Origin: Antricoccus suffuscus
GTDB lineage: Bacteria > Actinomycetota > Actinomycetes > Mycobacteriales > Antricoccaceae
Length of the DNA stretch: 64,000 bases
Reading direction: 5' to 3'
NCBI RefSeq assembly: GCF_003003235.1
Contig: NZ_PVUE01000020.1
Span: forward strand, 1 to 64,000
Shown piece after piece: positions 8,247-16,691 of the stretch (position 1 is the first letter of the stretch; every line of letters begins with the position of its first letter). The position numbers and the translations under genes were made by a program. The notes beneath the pieces were generated by a model. That model was not told the origin of the DNA, did not search any database, and saw only the letters and a list, made by a program, of their open reading frames with translations.

Positions 8247-8402
8247 TTACCACCACTCCTGATCCAGTCGCCCCTCGATCGAACGCAGGTGCTGCCGGGT
8301 GCAGACGGCGCAGAGATACGCCGTACGTCCGTCACGCACCTCACTGCTCCATGTCATTGGTAGCTCGTCGGCCGTCGTACCGCACATGCTGCAAGTCACC
8401 AT
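8247..8402 (-). CDS. Small four-cysteine (zinc-finger-like) protein
   Basis: A 51-aa protein with CSMCG near the N-terminus and CAVCTRQH in the middle, ending in SIEGRLDQEWW. The paired CxxC motifs and the acidic Trp-Trp ending form a compact pattern I recognise as a conserved actinobacterial hypothetical of this size. An open frame continues upstream to 8780, but that extension is a GC-rich shadow of whiB7 and of the gene at 8468-8632. The ATG at 8402 is therefore chosen. It is convergent with the ABC1 gene, seven bases from its stop. Confidence 0.7.
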   Translation of the reverse strand: MVTCSMCGTTADELPMTWSSEVRDGRTAYLCAVCTRQHLRSIEGRLDQEWW

Positions 8403-8413
8403 GTGTCCATAGT

Positions 8414-8443
8414 GCCTTGCAGCAAGGCGCCTTGCAGCATGGT
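8414..8443. repeat. Short 15-bp tandem repeat
   Basis: Two adjacent 15-mers start with the same 11 bases (gccttgcagca) at 8414 and 8429. The first contains a small hairpin (CCTTG-CAG-CAAGG). It lies just upstream of the minus-strand zinc-finger-like gene, between it and the next small gene, and could affect translation or termination there. Confidence 0.4.
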
Positions 8444-8467
8444 GCCTCGTCTGCATAAGGCCGGCGA

Positions 8468-8632
8468 TCAGCTGATTCTGTCCTCGGCAGCGTTCGCCCG
8501 CGCGCGTGCGACGTCCGCGCGGCGGCGTAACCGTGCGGCCCGAATGACCTGACGCGCCCGGCGATGCCGAGCGGCGTTGGAGAGCTCGTCCTCTATTCGG
8601 TAGTGAGCGAGTTCGTTTTGTAGCAAATACAT
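8468..8632 (-). CDS. Small basic protein encoded just downstream of whiB7
   Basis: A 54-aa ORF, starting MYLLQNELAHYRIEDELS and followed by an Arg/Ala-rich amphipathic helix (RRARQVIRAARLRRRADVA). A strong ribosome site (AGGAG, seven bases before the ATG) supports translation. It begins 30 bases after the whiB7 stop on the same strand, so it is probably cotranscribed. Similar short MYLL-starting basic peptides are common in actinobacteria and have no known function. No transmembrane segment or known motif is seen. Confidence 0.65.
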   Translation of the reverse strand: MYLLQNELAHYRIEDELSNAARHRRARQVIRAARLRRRADVARARANAAEDRIS

Positions 8633-8662
8633 TTCGTAACTCCTGGCATATACGGTCTCTCG

Positions 8663-8989
8663 TTACGCCGCACGACCGGGCTGATCCCGGACGGGGGCAT
8701 CTTTGCGGGGCCGTCCGCGGCCACGCTTCTGCGCGATGACGACGCCCTGCTCGAAAATTTCGCCACCCCAGACGCCCCACGGCTCACGGCGATCGATGGC
8801 CGAGACGAGGCACTCCACCCGCACCGGGCACTGTGCACACAGTTCCTTTGCCTTCTGAAGCGCGGCGGGGCTCTCGGCGAACCAGAGATCGGGGTCCTGG
8901 ACTTGGCATGGCAGTTCGTCATCGGCGCTGAATACCGGCGCGCTCACCAACGGCGTCGCCGCGGAAATTGGCGAGGTCGGGCTTGGCAT
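8663..8989 (-). CDS. whiB7: WhiB7 transcriptional regulator (Fe-S, AT-hook)
   Basis: A WhiB-family iron-sulfur regulator. The four cluster cysteines are in LPCQVQDPDLWF, LCAQCPVRVEC and the preceding region; then come the GVWGGE turn and a C-terminal AT-hook (RGRGRPRK) that marks WhiB7. WhiB7 binds the primary sigma factor and activates resistance genes when ribosomes are inhibited. I use the ATG at 8989 because it has a good AGGAG site nine bases upstream and gives about 108 aa. A GTG at 9052 would add a Thr-rich extension. The neighbours (ABC1 gene, uvrD2) match the mycobacterial locus. The long leader upstream carries an upstream ORF and an attenuator. Confidence 0.93.
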   Translation of the reverse strand: MPSPTSPISAATPLVSAPVFSADDELPCQVQDPDLWFAESPAALQKAKELCAQCPVRVECLVSAIDRREPWGVWGGEIFEQGVVIAQKRGRGRPRKDAPVRDQPGRAA

Positions 8990-9085
8990 CTTGTTGGCTC
9001 CTAGCTGGTAGTTCTGTACGGTCGCGGTCGTCGTCTTGGTCTGAGTCGTCACGTGGTGCCTTAGGTGTCGTGTTGCGATCCGCCG

Positions 9086-9130
9086 CTAAATACAAGAAAG
9101 CCGCGGATCTCATGTCTGAGATTCCGCGGC
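9086..9130 (-). terminator. Intrinsic terminator / attenuator in the whiB7 leader
   Basis: Reading on the minus strand, a 13-bp stem (arms 9100-9112 and 9117-9130, one bulged base at 9122) with a four-base loop is followed by a T-rich tail (TTTCTTGTATTT, 9086-9099). It sits about 100 bases before the whiB7 start and 26 bases after the stop of the upstream ORF. This is the arrangement of the whiB7 attenuator known in mycobacteria and Streptomyces, where stalled ribosomes on the leader ORF allow read-through. Confidence 0.85.
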
Positions 9131-9155
9131 CTCGGTACGAGCCAACTAGTTGATG

Positions 9156-9503
9156 CTAGTTACTTCGCCAAAAGGGTGGAGATCCCAGTAATGTCGGATC
9201 AGTGGTGCTGGTGGTGCGATTGCCGGTAGTGACATTGCTGCTGGTGTCATTGCTCGTCGTGCCGGTGCCCGTCGTGCCGGTACTGCTGAAGATTCCGGTG
9301 CTGCCGGTCGCACGCTTATCAAGCAGCGCGTAGCCGGATATGGCATCAGTACGTTGGGTAGTGCCGTTTTCAGTTCCTCGAGAGGAGCGGTCCTGCCGAG
9401 CGACGCCGTCAGGAGTCAGCGGGGACCACACGCGCACACGCGCGAACGCGCAAGCCGGAACTGCATCTGCGGACTGACGACTCATGACGAGTGAATTGTT
9501 CAT
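9156..9503 (-). CDS. Upstream ORF in the whiB7 leader (candidate regulatory leader peptide)
   Basis: A 115-codon ORF starts at ATG 9503 with a strong ribosome site (AAAGGAG, spacing about 8) and stops at 9156, shortly before the attenuator hairpin. The encoded peptide starts MNNSLVMSRQSADAV and its last 45 residues are low-complexity Thr/Ser/Gly. It resembles no enzyme. Position and ribosome site suggest translation of the leader controls whiB7 attenuation. It is long for a whiB7 leader ORF. A small inverted repeat (ACTAG/CTAGT, 9145-9160) overlaps the stop codon and could form part of an alternative fold. Confidence 0.65.
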   Translation of the reverse strand: MNNSLVMSRQSADAVPACAFARVRVWSPLTPDGVARQDRSSRGTENGTTQRTDAISGYALLDKRATGSTGIFSSTGTTGTGTTSNDTSSNVTTGNRTTSTTDPTLLGSPPFWRSN

Positions 9504-9579
9504 TTTCGCTACTCCTTTCGGGTCGAGATGGATGATGCTTTTGCAGGTGACGCGCGCTTTTGCGAGCGGCACGTCATAC

Positions 9580-9609
9580 ACGCTAGATTGTGCAAGCACA
9601 TCGGCGCAA
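9580..9609 (-). promoter_or_regulatory. Candidate whiB7 promoter
   Basis: On the minus strand a -35-like TTGCGC (9604-9609) is separated by 18 bases from a -10-like TAGCGT (9580-9585). The spacer ends in an AT-rich ACAATC right before the -10. WhiB7-activated promoters typically have an AT-rich stretch immediately upstream of the -10, so autoregulation is plausible. The -35 overlaps the last bases before the uvrD2 stop region. This is a pattern call only. Confidence 0.4.
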
Positions 9610-9614
9610 ACTAT

Positions 9615-11684
9615 TTATTGGGTTTTTTGCAGATTCTTTTTCGACGCCTCGATCTCCTCGAGAAGATCGCTGCCGTATTTGCCAAGTTTCACCTCGCCGA
9701 CGCCCTTGACCTTGAGCAGTCGGCTGAGCGTCGTCGGCTTCATCAGCGAGATGGCGCCGAGAGTCTCGTCATCGAAGACCATGTAGGGCGCAATTTCCTC
9801 GCTGCGCGCAACTGTCATCCGCCAAGCCCGAAGACGTTCGAAGGTCCGGTCGCCGACCTTGAGACACGCGCCGCACGAGCCGGCGGCAACCTCTCGTGGG
9901 TCCAGGCGCTGACCACATCCTTTACACCGCGCGATCTTTTGCCGCCGCGCGGACGGCGCGACCTTCGCGGTCGGTCCGCGCGACGACGCGAGCGCATCGA
10001 GAAATCGGCTCTGCTTGCGTGACGCGCGTCCGCCGGGAGACCTGGCAAGAGACCAGCTCAGATTGAGGATGCGCCGAGCTCGGGTCACCCCGACGTACAG
10101 CAGTCGGCGTTCCTCTTCGACCTGTTCATTGGTGCGGGCTCGGTTAAGCGGAACCATGCCGTCGTTGAGCCCGACGAGGAACACCGCGTCCCACTCGAGG
10201 CCCTTGGCCGCGTGCAGCGACGCGAGCGTCACGCCCTGCACAGTCGGCGCGTGCTGGCTGGCCGCACGCTGTTCTAGCTCGACGACGAATGCGGCGAGGT
10301 CGATGTCCGGGTCGGCGGACTGTAGGTCATCGGCCAGACCGGCGAGCGCCGACAGCGACTCCCAACGCTCTCGGGCCGACCCACCCGATGGCGCCGCCTC
10401 CGGGTCCCATCCACTGTTGGCAAGCACGCCGCGCACGGCCCGACCAAGTCGGCCGGTCGAGTCGCTGGTGCGCGCCGCCGCACGGAGGAATACGACCGCC
10501 TCGCGCACCTCGGCTCGTTCGAAGAACTTCTCACCCCCGCGCAGAATGTAGGGCACTCCAGCCGATGACAGCGCGGCCTCATAAATCTCCGACTGCGCAT
10601 TGATGCGGAACAGTACGGCGATCTGCGCAGCCGGGGTGCCGGACGAGATGAGCGACGCGCATTTGGCCGCTACGGCGGCCGCTTCGGCGGGTTCGTCGTC
10701 GTAGGTGGTAATCGTCGGCTCGGGTCCGGTCGGCTGCTGCCCGACCAACGACATGCGCGCGCCGGCCAGGCCACCGGAACTGCCGTCGAGGACCCGATTG
10801 GCCAGGGTAACGACCTGCGGCGTAGACCGGTAGTCGCGATGCAGGCGTACGACGCTCGCGTCCGGGAATCGATTGGCGAAACCGAGCAGGTAATCCGGCC
10901 GCGCGCCGGTGAAGGTGTAGATCGTCTGGTTAGCGTCGCCGACAACGCAGACCGTGTCGCGCGCGCCAAGCCACGCATCGAGCAGCCGTTGCTGAAGAGG
11001 GTTGACGTCTTGGTATTCGTCGATGACGAACGAGCGGTAGGTCTCGCGCACCTGGTGTGCGATCTGTGGGACAGACTCGATCATGAACGCCATCGACATG
11101 ATCATGTCCTCGAAGTCGATGACCTCGGCGCTCTGCTTGAGCTTCTCGTATGTCTCGAGCACCTTGACGACAGTCTCCGGAGCGACAGGTGTCTCGCGGC
11201 CGGATCGCGCAACGGCTGCCGGATAGTCACTGGGGTCGATCAGACAGGACCGCGACCACTCGACCTCGCCGGCCAAGTCGCGCACCATCGCGGTGTCGGT
11301 GGACAGTTTGCAACGCGCGGCGGCACGGCCGACCAGGCGGAACTTCGAGCTGATCAGCTCGGGCAGCTGTCCGCCGAAGTGGCTCGGCCAGAAGTAGCGC
11401 AGCTGACGCAGCGCGGCGGAGTGAAACGTGCGGGCCTGCACGCCCTTGGTGCCCAGGCCCATCAGCCGGGTGCGCATCTCCCCTGCCGCCCGCGCGGTGA
11501 AGGTAACGGCGAGGACCTGTTGCGGCTTGACCGCGCCGGTGTGCACCAGACGCGCGATCCGATGGGTGATGGTGCGGGTCTTGCCGGTGCCAGCCCCGGC
11601 CAAGATGCACACCGGCCCATGCGGAGCCAGCACCGCCTGGGCCTGTTCGGGGTCAAGGCCATCGATGGCGGGTTCGGCAGTCAC
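9615..11684 (-). CDS. uvrD2: ATP-dependent DNA helicase UvrD2
   Basis: A 689-aa superfamily 1 helicase. Walker A is GAGTGKT (30-36), the Walker B/motif II is IDEYQDVNP, and motif VI includes LLYVGVTRARR. After the motor comes a CxxC...CxxC element (CKGCGQRLDP, GSCGACL) and a C-terminal HRDC domain (PYMVFDDETLGAISLMKP). This domain order identifies mycobacterial-type UvrD2, an essential 3'-5' helicase in M. tuberculosis. The start is a GTG at 11684 with AAGGA directly adjacent, so translation may be leaderless or start in an unusual way. It is divergent from mrx1. Confidence 0.92.
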   Translation of the reverse strand: MTAEPAIDGLDPEQAQAVLAPHGPVCILAGAGTGKTRTITHRIARLVHTGAVKPQQVLAVTFTARAAGEMRTRLMGLGTKGVQARTFHSAALRQLRYFWPSHFGGQLPELISSKFRLVGRAAARCKLSTDTAMVRDLAGEVEWSRSCLIDPSDYPAAVARSGRETPVAPETVVKVLETYEKLKQSAEVIDFEDMIMSMAFMIESVPQIAHQVRETYRSFVIDEYQDVNPLQQRLLDAWLGARDTVCVVGDANQTIYTFTGARPDYLLGFANRFPDASVVRLHRDYRSTPQVVTLANRVLDGSSGGLAGARMSLVGQQPTGPEPTITTYDDEPAEAAAVAAKCASLISSGTPAAQIAVLFRINAQSEIYEAALSSAGVPYILRGGEKFFERAEVREAVVFLRAAARTSDSTGRLGRAVRGVLANSGWDPEAAPSGGSARERWESLSALAGLADDLQSADPDIDLAAFVVELEQRAASQHAPTVQGVTLASLHAAKGLEWDAVFLVGLNDGMVPLNRARTNEQVEEERRLLYVGVTRARRILNLSWSLARSPGGRASRKQSRFLDALASSRGPTAKVAPSARRQKIARCKGCGQRLDPREVAAGSCGACLKVGDRTFERLRAWRMTVARSEEIAPYMVFDDETLGAISLMKPTTLSRLLKVKGVGEVKLGKYGSDLLEEIEASKKNLQKTQ

Positions 11685-11752
11685 TCCTTGAGTGTTTCAC
11701 CCGCCTCCGACACGGCTGAGGGGGTGTCAGACGCGTATGTCACAGTAGGGAT

Positions 11753-12010
11753 ATGAGTGCGACTGAGACTTTCACGATGTATTCCACGACCTGGTGCCCA
11801 TTCTGCAATCGACTTCGTCAGGACATCGCCGATGCGGGCCTCGACTACACCGAGATCGATGTGGACGATGACGTCGCCGCCGGCGAGATCGTCAAGGGCA
11901 TCAACCAGGGCAACCGCGTTGTCCCGACGTTGGTCTTCGCTGATGGCTCCTCGCTGACCAATCCGTCCATTCACGAGGTCAAAGACAAGCTCGCCGCAAC
12001 CAGCGCCTGA
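11753..12010 (+). CDS. mrx1: Mycoredoxin (glutaredoxin-like)
   Basis: An 85-aa glutaredoxin-fold protein with the redox motif CPFC (C15-C18) in TTWCPFCNRL and the cis-Pro region VVPTLVFADGS. Mycoredoxin-1 reduces mixed disulfides with mycothiol in actinobacteria, so the organism probably makes mycothiol. Its place between uvrD2 and nudC is as in mycobacteria. There is no clear ribosome site before the ATG, and a TAGGGAT -10-like element almost touches it. Confidence 0.92.
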   Translation: MSATETFTMYSTTWCPFCNRLRQDIADAGLDYTEIDVDDDVAAGEIVKGINQGNRVVPTLVFADGSSLTNPSIHEVKDKLAATSA

Positions 12011-12036
12011 ACGTTTGGGCTTGCGCTAAGTCGCGA

Positions 12037-12918
12037 TCAGCTGAGCTCGCCGTCGAGCCACCCGTAGATAATGTGATGCGCGATGGAGATCGGCGTCGGC
12101 AGCACCTTTATGCCTTTGGACTCCCGCAGCTCGTCCTTGGTGAACCACGCCGCCTCAGCGATCTCGCCATCGTTGCGGACGATCTCCTCAGACCCTTCGA
12201 CGCGCGCGATGAAGCCCAGCATGATCGATGCTGGAAACGGCCACGGCTGGCTACCGACGTACTGCACGTCGGTGACACGTAGGCCCACTTCCTCGTGGAT
12301 CTCGCGGCGTACAGCCTGTTCGGCTGTCTCACCCGGCTCGACGAAGCCCGCCAGGACCGAAAACCGTCCCTCCGGCCAGGCCTCGTTACGGCCCAGCACG
12401 CAGCGGTCCGCACCGTCGTGGACGAGCATGATGACGGCGGGGTCAGTGCGCGGAAAATGCCGCGACCCATCGTTGGTGCACTGGGTGGACCAACCGGCCT
12501 CGACGTACTCGGTGGGTGCGCCGCACCGGGGGCACGCACGATGCGAGTCATGCCACCGCGTAATCGCCACCGCTTCGACCAGGAGTGCCGCGTGCTCTGG
12601 GCTCAGTTCCTCACCGACGGCACGTAGGTCCATCCAGCCGTCGGCCTTGATGTCTCGCTTGCCACCGATCACGAAGGTCGGCTTGTCTTCGTAGATACCC
12701 AGGAAAACCCGCTCGATGTCATCGGCGTATCCGCTGGTGTCGCGCCACTGCAACGACGGCCCGTCCTTGCCCTCAGCGATGGGGGCTTCACCTTTTTCGG
12801 TGAGGACGAGTACCCGGCCGTCGGCCCAGGCCTGCGCGAGCCACGCATCGTCGGAACGTCGTTCGGCCGCGCGATCCACGTCAAACCTGCCGAGTGTCGG
12901 CGATACTAGTCCGGTCAT
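12037..12918 (-). CDS. nudC: NAD(+) diphosphatase NudC (Nudix)
   Basis: About 293 aa. The Nudix box is visible (GFVEPGETAEQAVRREIHEE), together with the NudC-specific SQPWPFPASIM motif and a zinc-binding CPRCGAP before the catalytic domain. NudC hydrolyses NADH to NMNH and AMP and can decap NAD-RNA. An open frame continues upstream to 13032 but would overlap the M16 gene. The ATG at 12918 has an AAGGGG site at good distance and a family-like N-terminus (MTGLVSPTLGRF). It lies 28 bases downstream of the M16 gene. Confidence 0.92.
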   Translation of the reverse strand: MTGLVSPTLGRFDVDRAAERRSDDAWLAQAWADGRVLVLTEKGEAPIAEGKDGPSLQWRDTSGYADDIERVFLGIYEDKPTFVIGGKRDIKADGWMDLRAVGEELSPEHAALLVEAVAITRWHDSHRACPRCGAPTEYVEAGWSTQCTNDGSRHFPRTDPAVIMLVHDGADRCVLGRNEAWPEGRFSVLAGFVEPGETAEQAVRREIHEEVGLRVTDVQYVGSQPWPFPASIMLGFIARVEGSEEIVRNDGEIAEAAWFTKDELRESKGIKVLPTPISIAHHIIYGWLDGELS

Positions 12919-12946
12919 AGCGCATTCCCCTTGCTGTCGTTGGCCT

Positions 12947-14326
12947 TCATGTTGCCTCACGCATCGGTTGCCGCTCAACATCGACGATTGCCCGCAGTGA
13001 CGGTTCGACCTGCGATGCGTCGCCAACGACAACGGTGCGGATTTGGGTCGGTTGCATGATTTTCATGGCCGCCTCGTGCACGTCGTCGATGGTGACATCG
13101 GCAATCTTGACCAGCAAGTCGCGCAGCCACTGCAACGACGCGCCGGCAAACTCGAGATTGGCCGTCGTCGAAGCGAGACCCGCCTGGCTCGACTGCGACA
13201 GTGCCACCGACCCGATGAGGTACTGGCGGGCGCTGTCGAGCTCATCCGCCGTCACGGTCGTGACGACCATCCGGCTCAGCTCGTACGAGATTTCGGCGAG
13301 CGACGCGGCGGTCACGTCGGTGGCCACGTCGGCCGAGATGGAGAACGTCGTCGCCTGCGGCGCGAGGTCCAACGAACTATGCGGACTGTAGGTATATCCC
13401 TTGTCTTCACGCAGGTTCGCCACCAGACGCGATGAGAAGTTGCCACCGAAAATCATGTTGGCGACCATCTGGGCCGGATGCAGATCGTCGTAACGGCCGA
13501 GGCCGAGTCCCGCAAGATGAATCGACGACTGCACGGAACCGGGGCGGTCCACGAGAACGACGGGCCCGCTGGTTCTCGCGTTCATTGCGGGGACCTTGGA
13601 TCGCGGCGTTTTGCCGCTCCAGCCGTCAAATGCGCGCTGCGCGACAGCGATCGCCCTCGCCGGTGAGAGATCACCGACGAGCACGAGAACGGCGCCTGCC
13701 GGGATCACCCGCCGACGATGCATTCCGCGCACCATCGCCGGGCTGGTTGCCGCGAGATCTTCGGCCTCAGGCATCAGGACGGCATACGGATGGTCGGCAA
13801 AGAGGTTGCGCGCCAGGGTCTTCGACGCGACAACGCCGGCGCTGGAGTTAGCGACCGAGAGCCGTTCGACGAGCCTGCCGCGCTCGGCGATGACCGCATC
13901 GCTGGGGTACGTCGCGTGCTGCAGCGCATCGCTCATCAGCTCGAGAAACCTCGGTAGGTGCTGGGAGAGGGTCATGCCGCCGACGCTTAGCCGGTCCCGA
14001 TCCACGCCGATACTGATTCCGCCGCCAAGTAGTCCCAGCTGCTGCTCGAAATCGAGTGCCGAGTACGTCGATGTGCCTTTGAGCATCGTCTCCTCGAGCA
14101 GCCGGGCCTTGGCGTACGAGGCTCGGTCGACGCTCAGCAGCGGCAGTCGCAAACGGGCCTCAACGACGGGGATGCCCGCCTTGCGGATGACGAGGACCCG
14201 CAGTCCGTTGGGCAGCCGGTGTTCAACGACCCTGGGAGCCCGGAGCTTGCGGGCCACTGCAAGCGGTGGCACCGAGCGCTGGGCAGTCGTCTTCGTCTTG
14301 GGCCCCTTGGCTGCAGCGACACTCAC
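12947..14326 (-). CDS. M16 peptidase family protein, non-catalytic partner
   Basis: This 459-aa protein has the two M16 repeat domains but lacks the zinc motif: where HxxEH should be it reads RLLEE (75-79). Other M16 features remain (LPNGLRVLVIRKAGIP, GGNFSSRLVANLREDKGYTYSPHS in the second half, where the R/Y pair of the partner is conserved). In two-subunit M16B peptidases one chain supplies the metal site and the other supplies substrate-binding Arg/Tyr residues, which fits this pair. It overlaps the catalytic subunit gene by 4 bases (ATGA), so the two are translationally coupled. Confidence 0.88.
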   Translation of the reverse strand: MSVAAAKGPKTKTTAQRSVPPLAVARKLRAPRVVEHRLPNGLRVLVIRKAGIPVVEARLRLPLLSVDRASYAKARLLEETMLKGTSTYSALDFEQQLGLLGGGISIGVDRDRLSVGGMTLSQHLPRFLELMSDALQHATYPSDAVIAERGRLVERLSVANSSAGVVASKTLARNLFADHPYAVLMPEAEDLAATSPAMVRGMHRRRVIPAGAVLVLVGDLSPARAIAVAQRAFDGWSGKTPRSKVPAMNARTSGPVVLVDRPGSVQSSIHLAGLGLGRYDDLHPAQMVANMIFGGNFSSRLVANLREDKGYTYSPHSSLDLAPQATTFSISADVATDVTAASLAEISYELSRMVVTTVTADELDSARQYLIGSVALSQSSQAGLASTTANLEFAGASLQWLRDLLVKIADVTIDDVHEAAMKIMQPTQIRTVVVGDASQVEPSLRAIVDVERQPMREAT

Positions 14327-15612
14327 GCGGTCTCCTTCGCTTCCAGGCAGACAACAGCTCGAGAACTTGGCGTCAGCGACGCGGCCGCCTTTGCGACCTG
14401 CTGCGGTTCGACGGCGTCAAGCAACCCGGGCAACTCATTGGCAAGCTCGGCGCGTCCGTACAGAAGCTCAAACGTGCCAAGCCGCAGCCCACGGTCGCTG
14501 GTTGAGTCCATCTCGCGCAGGAACTGCGAGACCATCCGCGGCAGCACGCGCTGCATCTCCGCTTCGGTGGGGCCGTCCGTCGCCAACTGGCCAATGATGT
14601 CGTCGACGAGAGCGATCGTTTCGGTCCGGGTATCGACCCGTGGATGGTTGAACTGGACGGTCACGGTGTTGGCGCCCCGCTGGTCGAACGGGTCGCCGAA
14701 CGTGCCGCAGTAGGCAAATGCGGCGAGCGCGAGCTCGCGCTTCGTGACGATCTCATCGTGCAACCGGGACGCGTCACCGTCGTACAGGACGTCGCACAAG
14801 ATCACCGTGGGGAGGTAGCCATCGAGATCGTCGACGGGGTCCGGGCTCTGCCACCCGAGCGCCGTTGCCGGGATCGGTGCGTGCGCATCGGTAACACTTC
14901 CATGACGCTCGTTAGTCGGCGCCGGCTCAGCGAAGGACGGCAGCTTCGGCACCCGACGCGCCGGTATATCAGCAAAGTGGCGTTCGATCATGTCGCTAGC
15001 GGCGGCGAGCTCGAAATCGCCTGCGACCGTGAGTACGGCGTTGCCAGGCGCGTAGTAGCGAGCGAAGAATGCTCGCGCGTCGTCTACCGTGGCCGTCTCC
15101 AGATCGACGAAGTCGCCGTACCCGTTGTGCGCATTGGCGAAGGTGTCAAACAGCACGGGAGGCATCGCAAGCCACGGGAATCCGCCGTACGGCCGGTTCA
15201 GCACGTTGACCCTGATTTCCTCTTTTACGACAGAAATCTGGTTTTGCATGGTTTCGTGCGTAAGCAACGGCGCGCGCATCCGGTCGGCCTCAAGGAACAG
15301 GCACCGTTCGAGCGCGTGCGGGGGAAGCACCTCGTGATATTCGGTGTAGTCCGGATGGGTCGAGCCGTTGAAGCTACCCCCGACGCCCTGGATGTACTTC
15401 GCGTGCTCATGGGTCGGGACGTTGGCCGACCCCTCAAACATCAAATGCTCAAACAGGTGCGCAAAACCGGTGCGACCCTCCGGCTCGGACCGCATGCCGA
15501 CGTCGTAATGCACGCTGATCGCTACCGCGCCGCTGTTCTTCTCGGGCGCCAGTACGACGCGAAGCCCGTTGGCCAGGCGCATCCGGTGGATTTCGTAGTC
15601 GGGTGATCTCAC
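14323..15612 (-). CDS. M16 zinc metallopeptidase, catalytic subunit
   Basis: A 429-aa M16B peptidase with an intact inverted zinc motif HLFEH (52-56) in GFAHLFEHLMFEGS and a downstream Glu ligand region (FVDLETATVDDARAF). The N-terminus (MRLANGLRVVLAPEKNSG) is family-typical. It is transcribed before its degenerate partner and overlaps it by four bases. Together they are predicted to form a heterodimeric processing peptidase of unknown substrate. Confidence 0.9.
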   Translation of the reverse strand: MRSPDYEIHRMRLANGLRVVLAPEKNSGAVAISVHYDVGMRSEPEGRTGFAHLFEHLMFEGSANVPTHEHAKYIQGVGGSFNGSTHPDYTEYHEVLPPHALERCLFLEADRMRAPLLTHETMQNQISVVKEEIRVNVLNRPYGGFPWLAMPPVLFDTFANAHNGYGDFVDLETATVDDARAFFARYYAPGNAVLTVAGDFELAAASDMIERHFADIPARRVPKLPSFAEPAPTNERHGSVTDAHAPIPATALGWQSPDPVDDLDGYLPTVILCDVLYDGDASRLHDEIVTKRELALAAFAYCGTFGDPFDQRGANTVTVQFNHPRVDTRTETIALVDDIIGQLATDGPTEAEMQRVLPRMVSQFLREMDSTSDRGLRLGTFELLYGRAELANELPGLLDAVEPQQVAKAAASLTPSSRAVVCLEAKETA

Positions 15613-15656
15613 GCAAGCGACCCTACCCGTGGGCGCACCGTACCGGTTCGCTGCGG

Positions 15657-16691
15657 CTAGGAATCAACCTTGATCGACGCGATCACCTCGTCGATGAGCG
15701 GATACAGCTCGGCGTGCGTGTTCGGGAACGAGCAGTAGAAGAACACCGGCGAGGACTTACCGGTGTCGATCAGCAGCAGCACGACGCGCTCGCCGGTCGA
15801 GTCATAGCCTTTGACGTCCCACTTGAGGTCGAAGGACCGCTGGTACGCCGCGTGTCCATCGATCTTCACCGACTCTTCCTTGAGATTGGTCGGCTGGTTG
15901 GGCTCGGGATAGTAGTGCCCGCGCACCGACTTCTCGACTTCCTTGAGCGCCGCCGGATAAGCATCAGGTGTCGGCGTTCCGAAGTTTTGGGCGAGCAGCC
16001 CGGAGGTGACCTGCGCGATGAACTCGCCGCCTGTAGGCACCTTTTTCTGGGTGATGATGTATTCGCCGACGGTCGTCTGGTTTTCCAGTACCGGGCCAAG
16101 CTGGAAGTCCTTCCAGCCTTCACCGAGATAGTCGTAGCTAATGCCCGAATCCTTGTCCACGATGCGCAGCGCGTGCTGATCGCTTTGTGAGGACGGCGGG
16201 GCCACGTTGACCGATACCGGCGATCCCGCGGTGTCGTCGGGGGTCTTCGCAGTGAAAACACCGGTGACAAGCAGCAGAACAACCACGAGCGCGATGACGC
16301 CCAGTGCGCCGAGCGCGTACCAGATATTCCGCCTCGTCTGCGGCGGCGCATCGCGCAACCCGAGATCGAATCGCCGCCCTGGGCGGTCTGGCTCTGGCGC
16401 CGGTGGCGGCGTCTGCGCCGCGTGGTACCACTGCGGATGCTGCGCCGTACCTGTTGGCGCGACGCTTGGAGTGAAGACTTCGTACTCACCCATCGCACCT
16501 GGTGAGTAGACGGTGTGGGCACCGGTGGCACTGCCGGACTGCAACGTCGGAAGATGCTCGAACTCCGCGGCGTCGGTCGTCGTCTCATACGGCATGGTCT
16601 GGTCGGTCCAGCCCACGCCGTCCCACCAGCGGGCGTCGCCTTGCCGGCCCGTTGGATCCTGGTACCACCCCGGCTGATTCGGCTCACTCAC
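15657..16691 (-). CDS. DUF2510 membrane protein
   Basis: A 344-aa protein starting with a DUF2510 motif (PGWYQDPTGRQGDARWWDG), a short actinobacterial domain often found before a membrane anchor. A long disordered Pro/Ala/Thr stretch follows, then one transmembrane helix (about 128-150, ALGVIALVVVLLLVTGVF) and an extracellular domain of about 190 aa of unknown fold. It stands alone, 44 bases upstream of the M16 pair on the same strand. Function unknown. Confidence 0.8.
   Translation of the reverse strand: MSEPNQPGWYQDPTGRQGDARWWDGVGWTDQTMPYETTTDAAEFEHLPTLQSGSATGAHTVYSPGAMGEYEVFTPSVAPTGTAQHPQWYHAAQTPPPAPEPDRPGRRFDLGLRDAPPQTRRNIWYALGALGVIALVVVLLLVTGVFTAKTPDDTAGSPVSVNVAPPSSQSDQHALRIVDKDSGISYDYLGEGWKDFQLGPVLENQTTVGEYIITQKKVPTGGEFIAQVTSGLLAQNFGTPTPDAYPAALKEVEKSVRGHYYPEPNQPTNLKEESVKIDGHAAYQRSFDLKWDVKGYDSTGERVVLLLIDTGKSSPVFFYCSFPNTHAELYPLIDEVIASIKVDS

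Noticed and set aside
8247-8780. A 177-codon minus-strand ORF covering the small zinc-finger gene and whiB7 region
   Set aside because: Its N-terminal half overlaps whiB7 and the small gene at 8468 in another frame and has a composition typical of GC-rich shadow frames. Only the last 51 codons look like a real protein.
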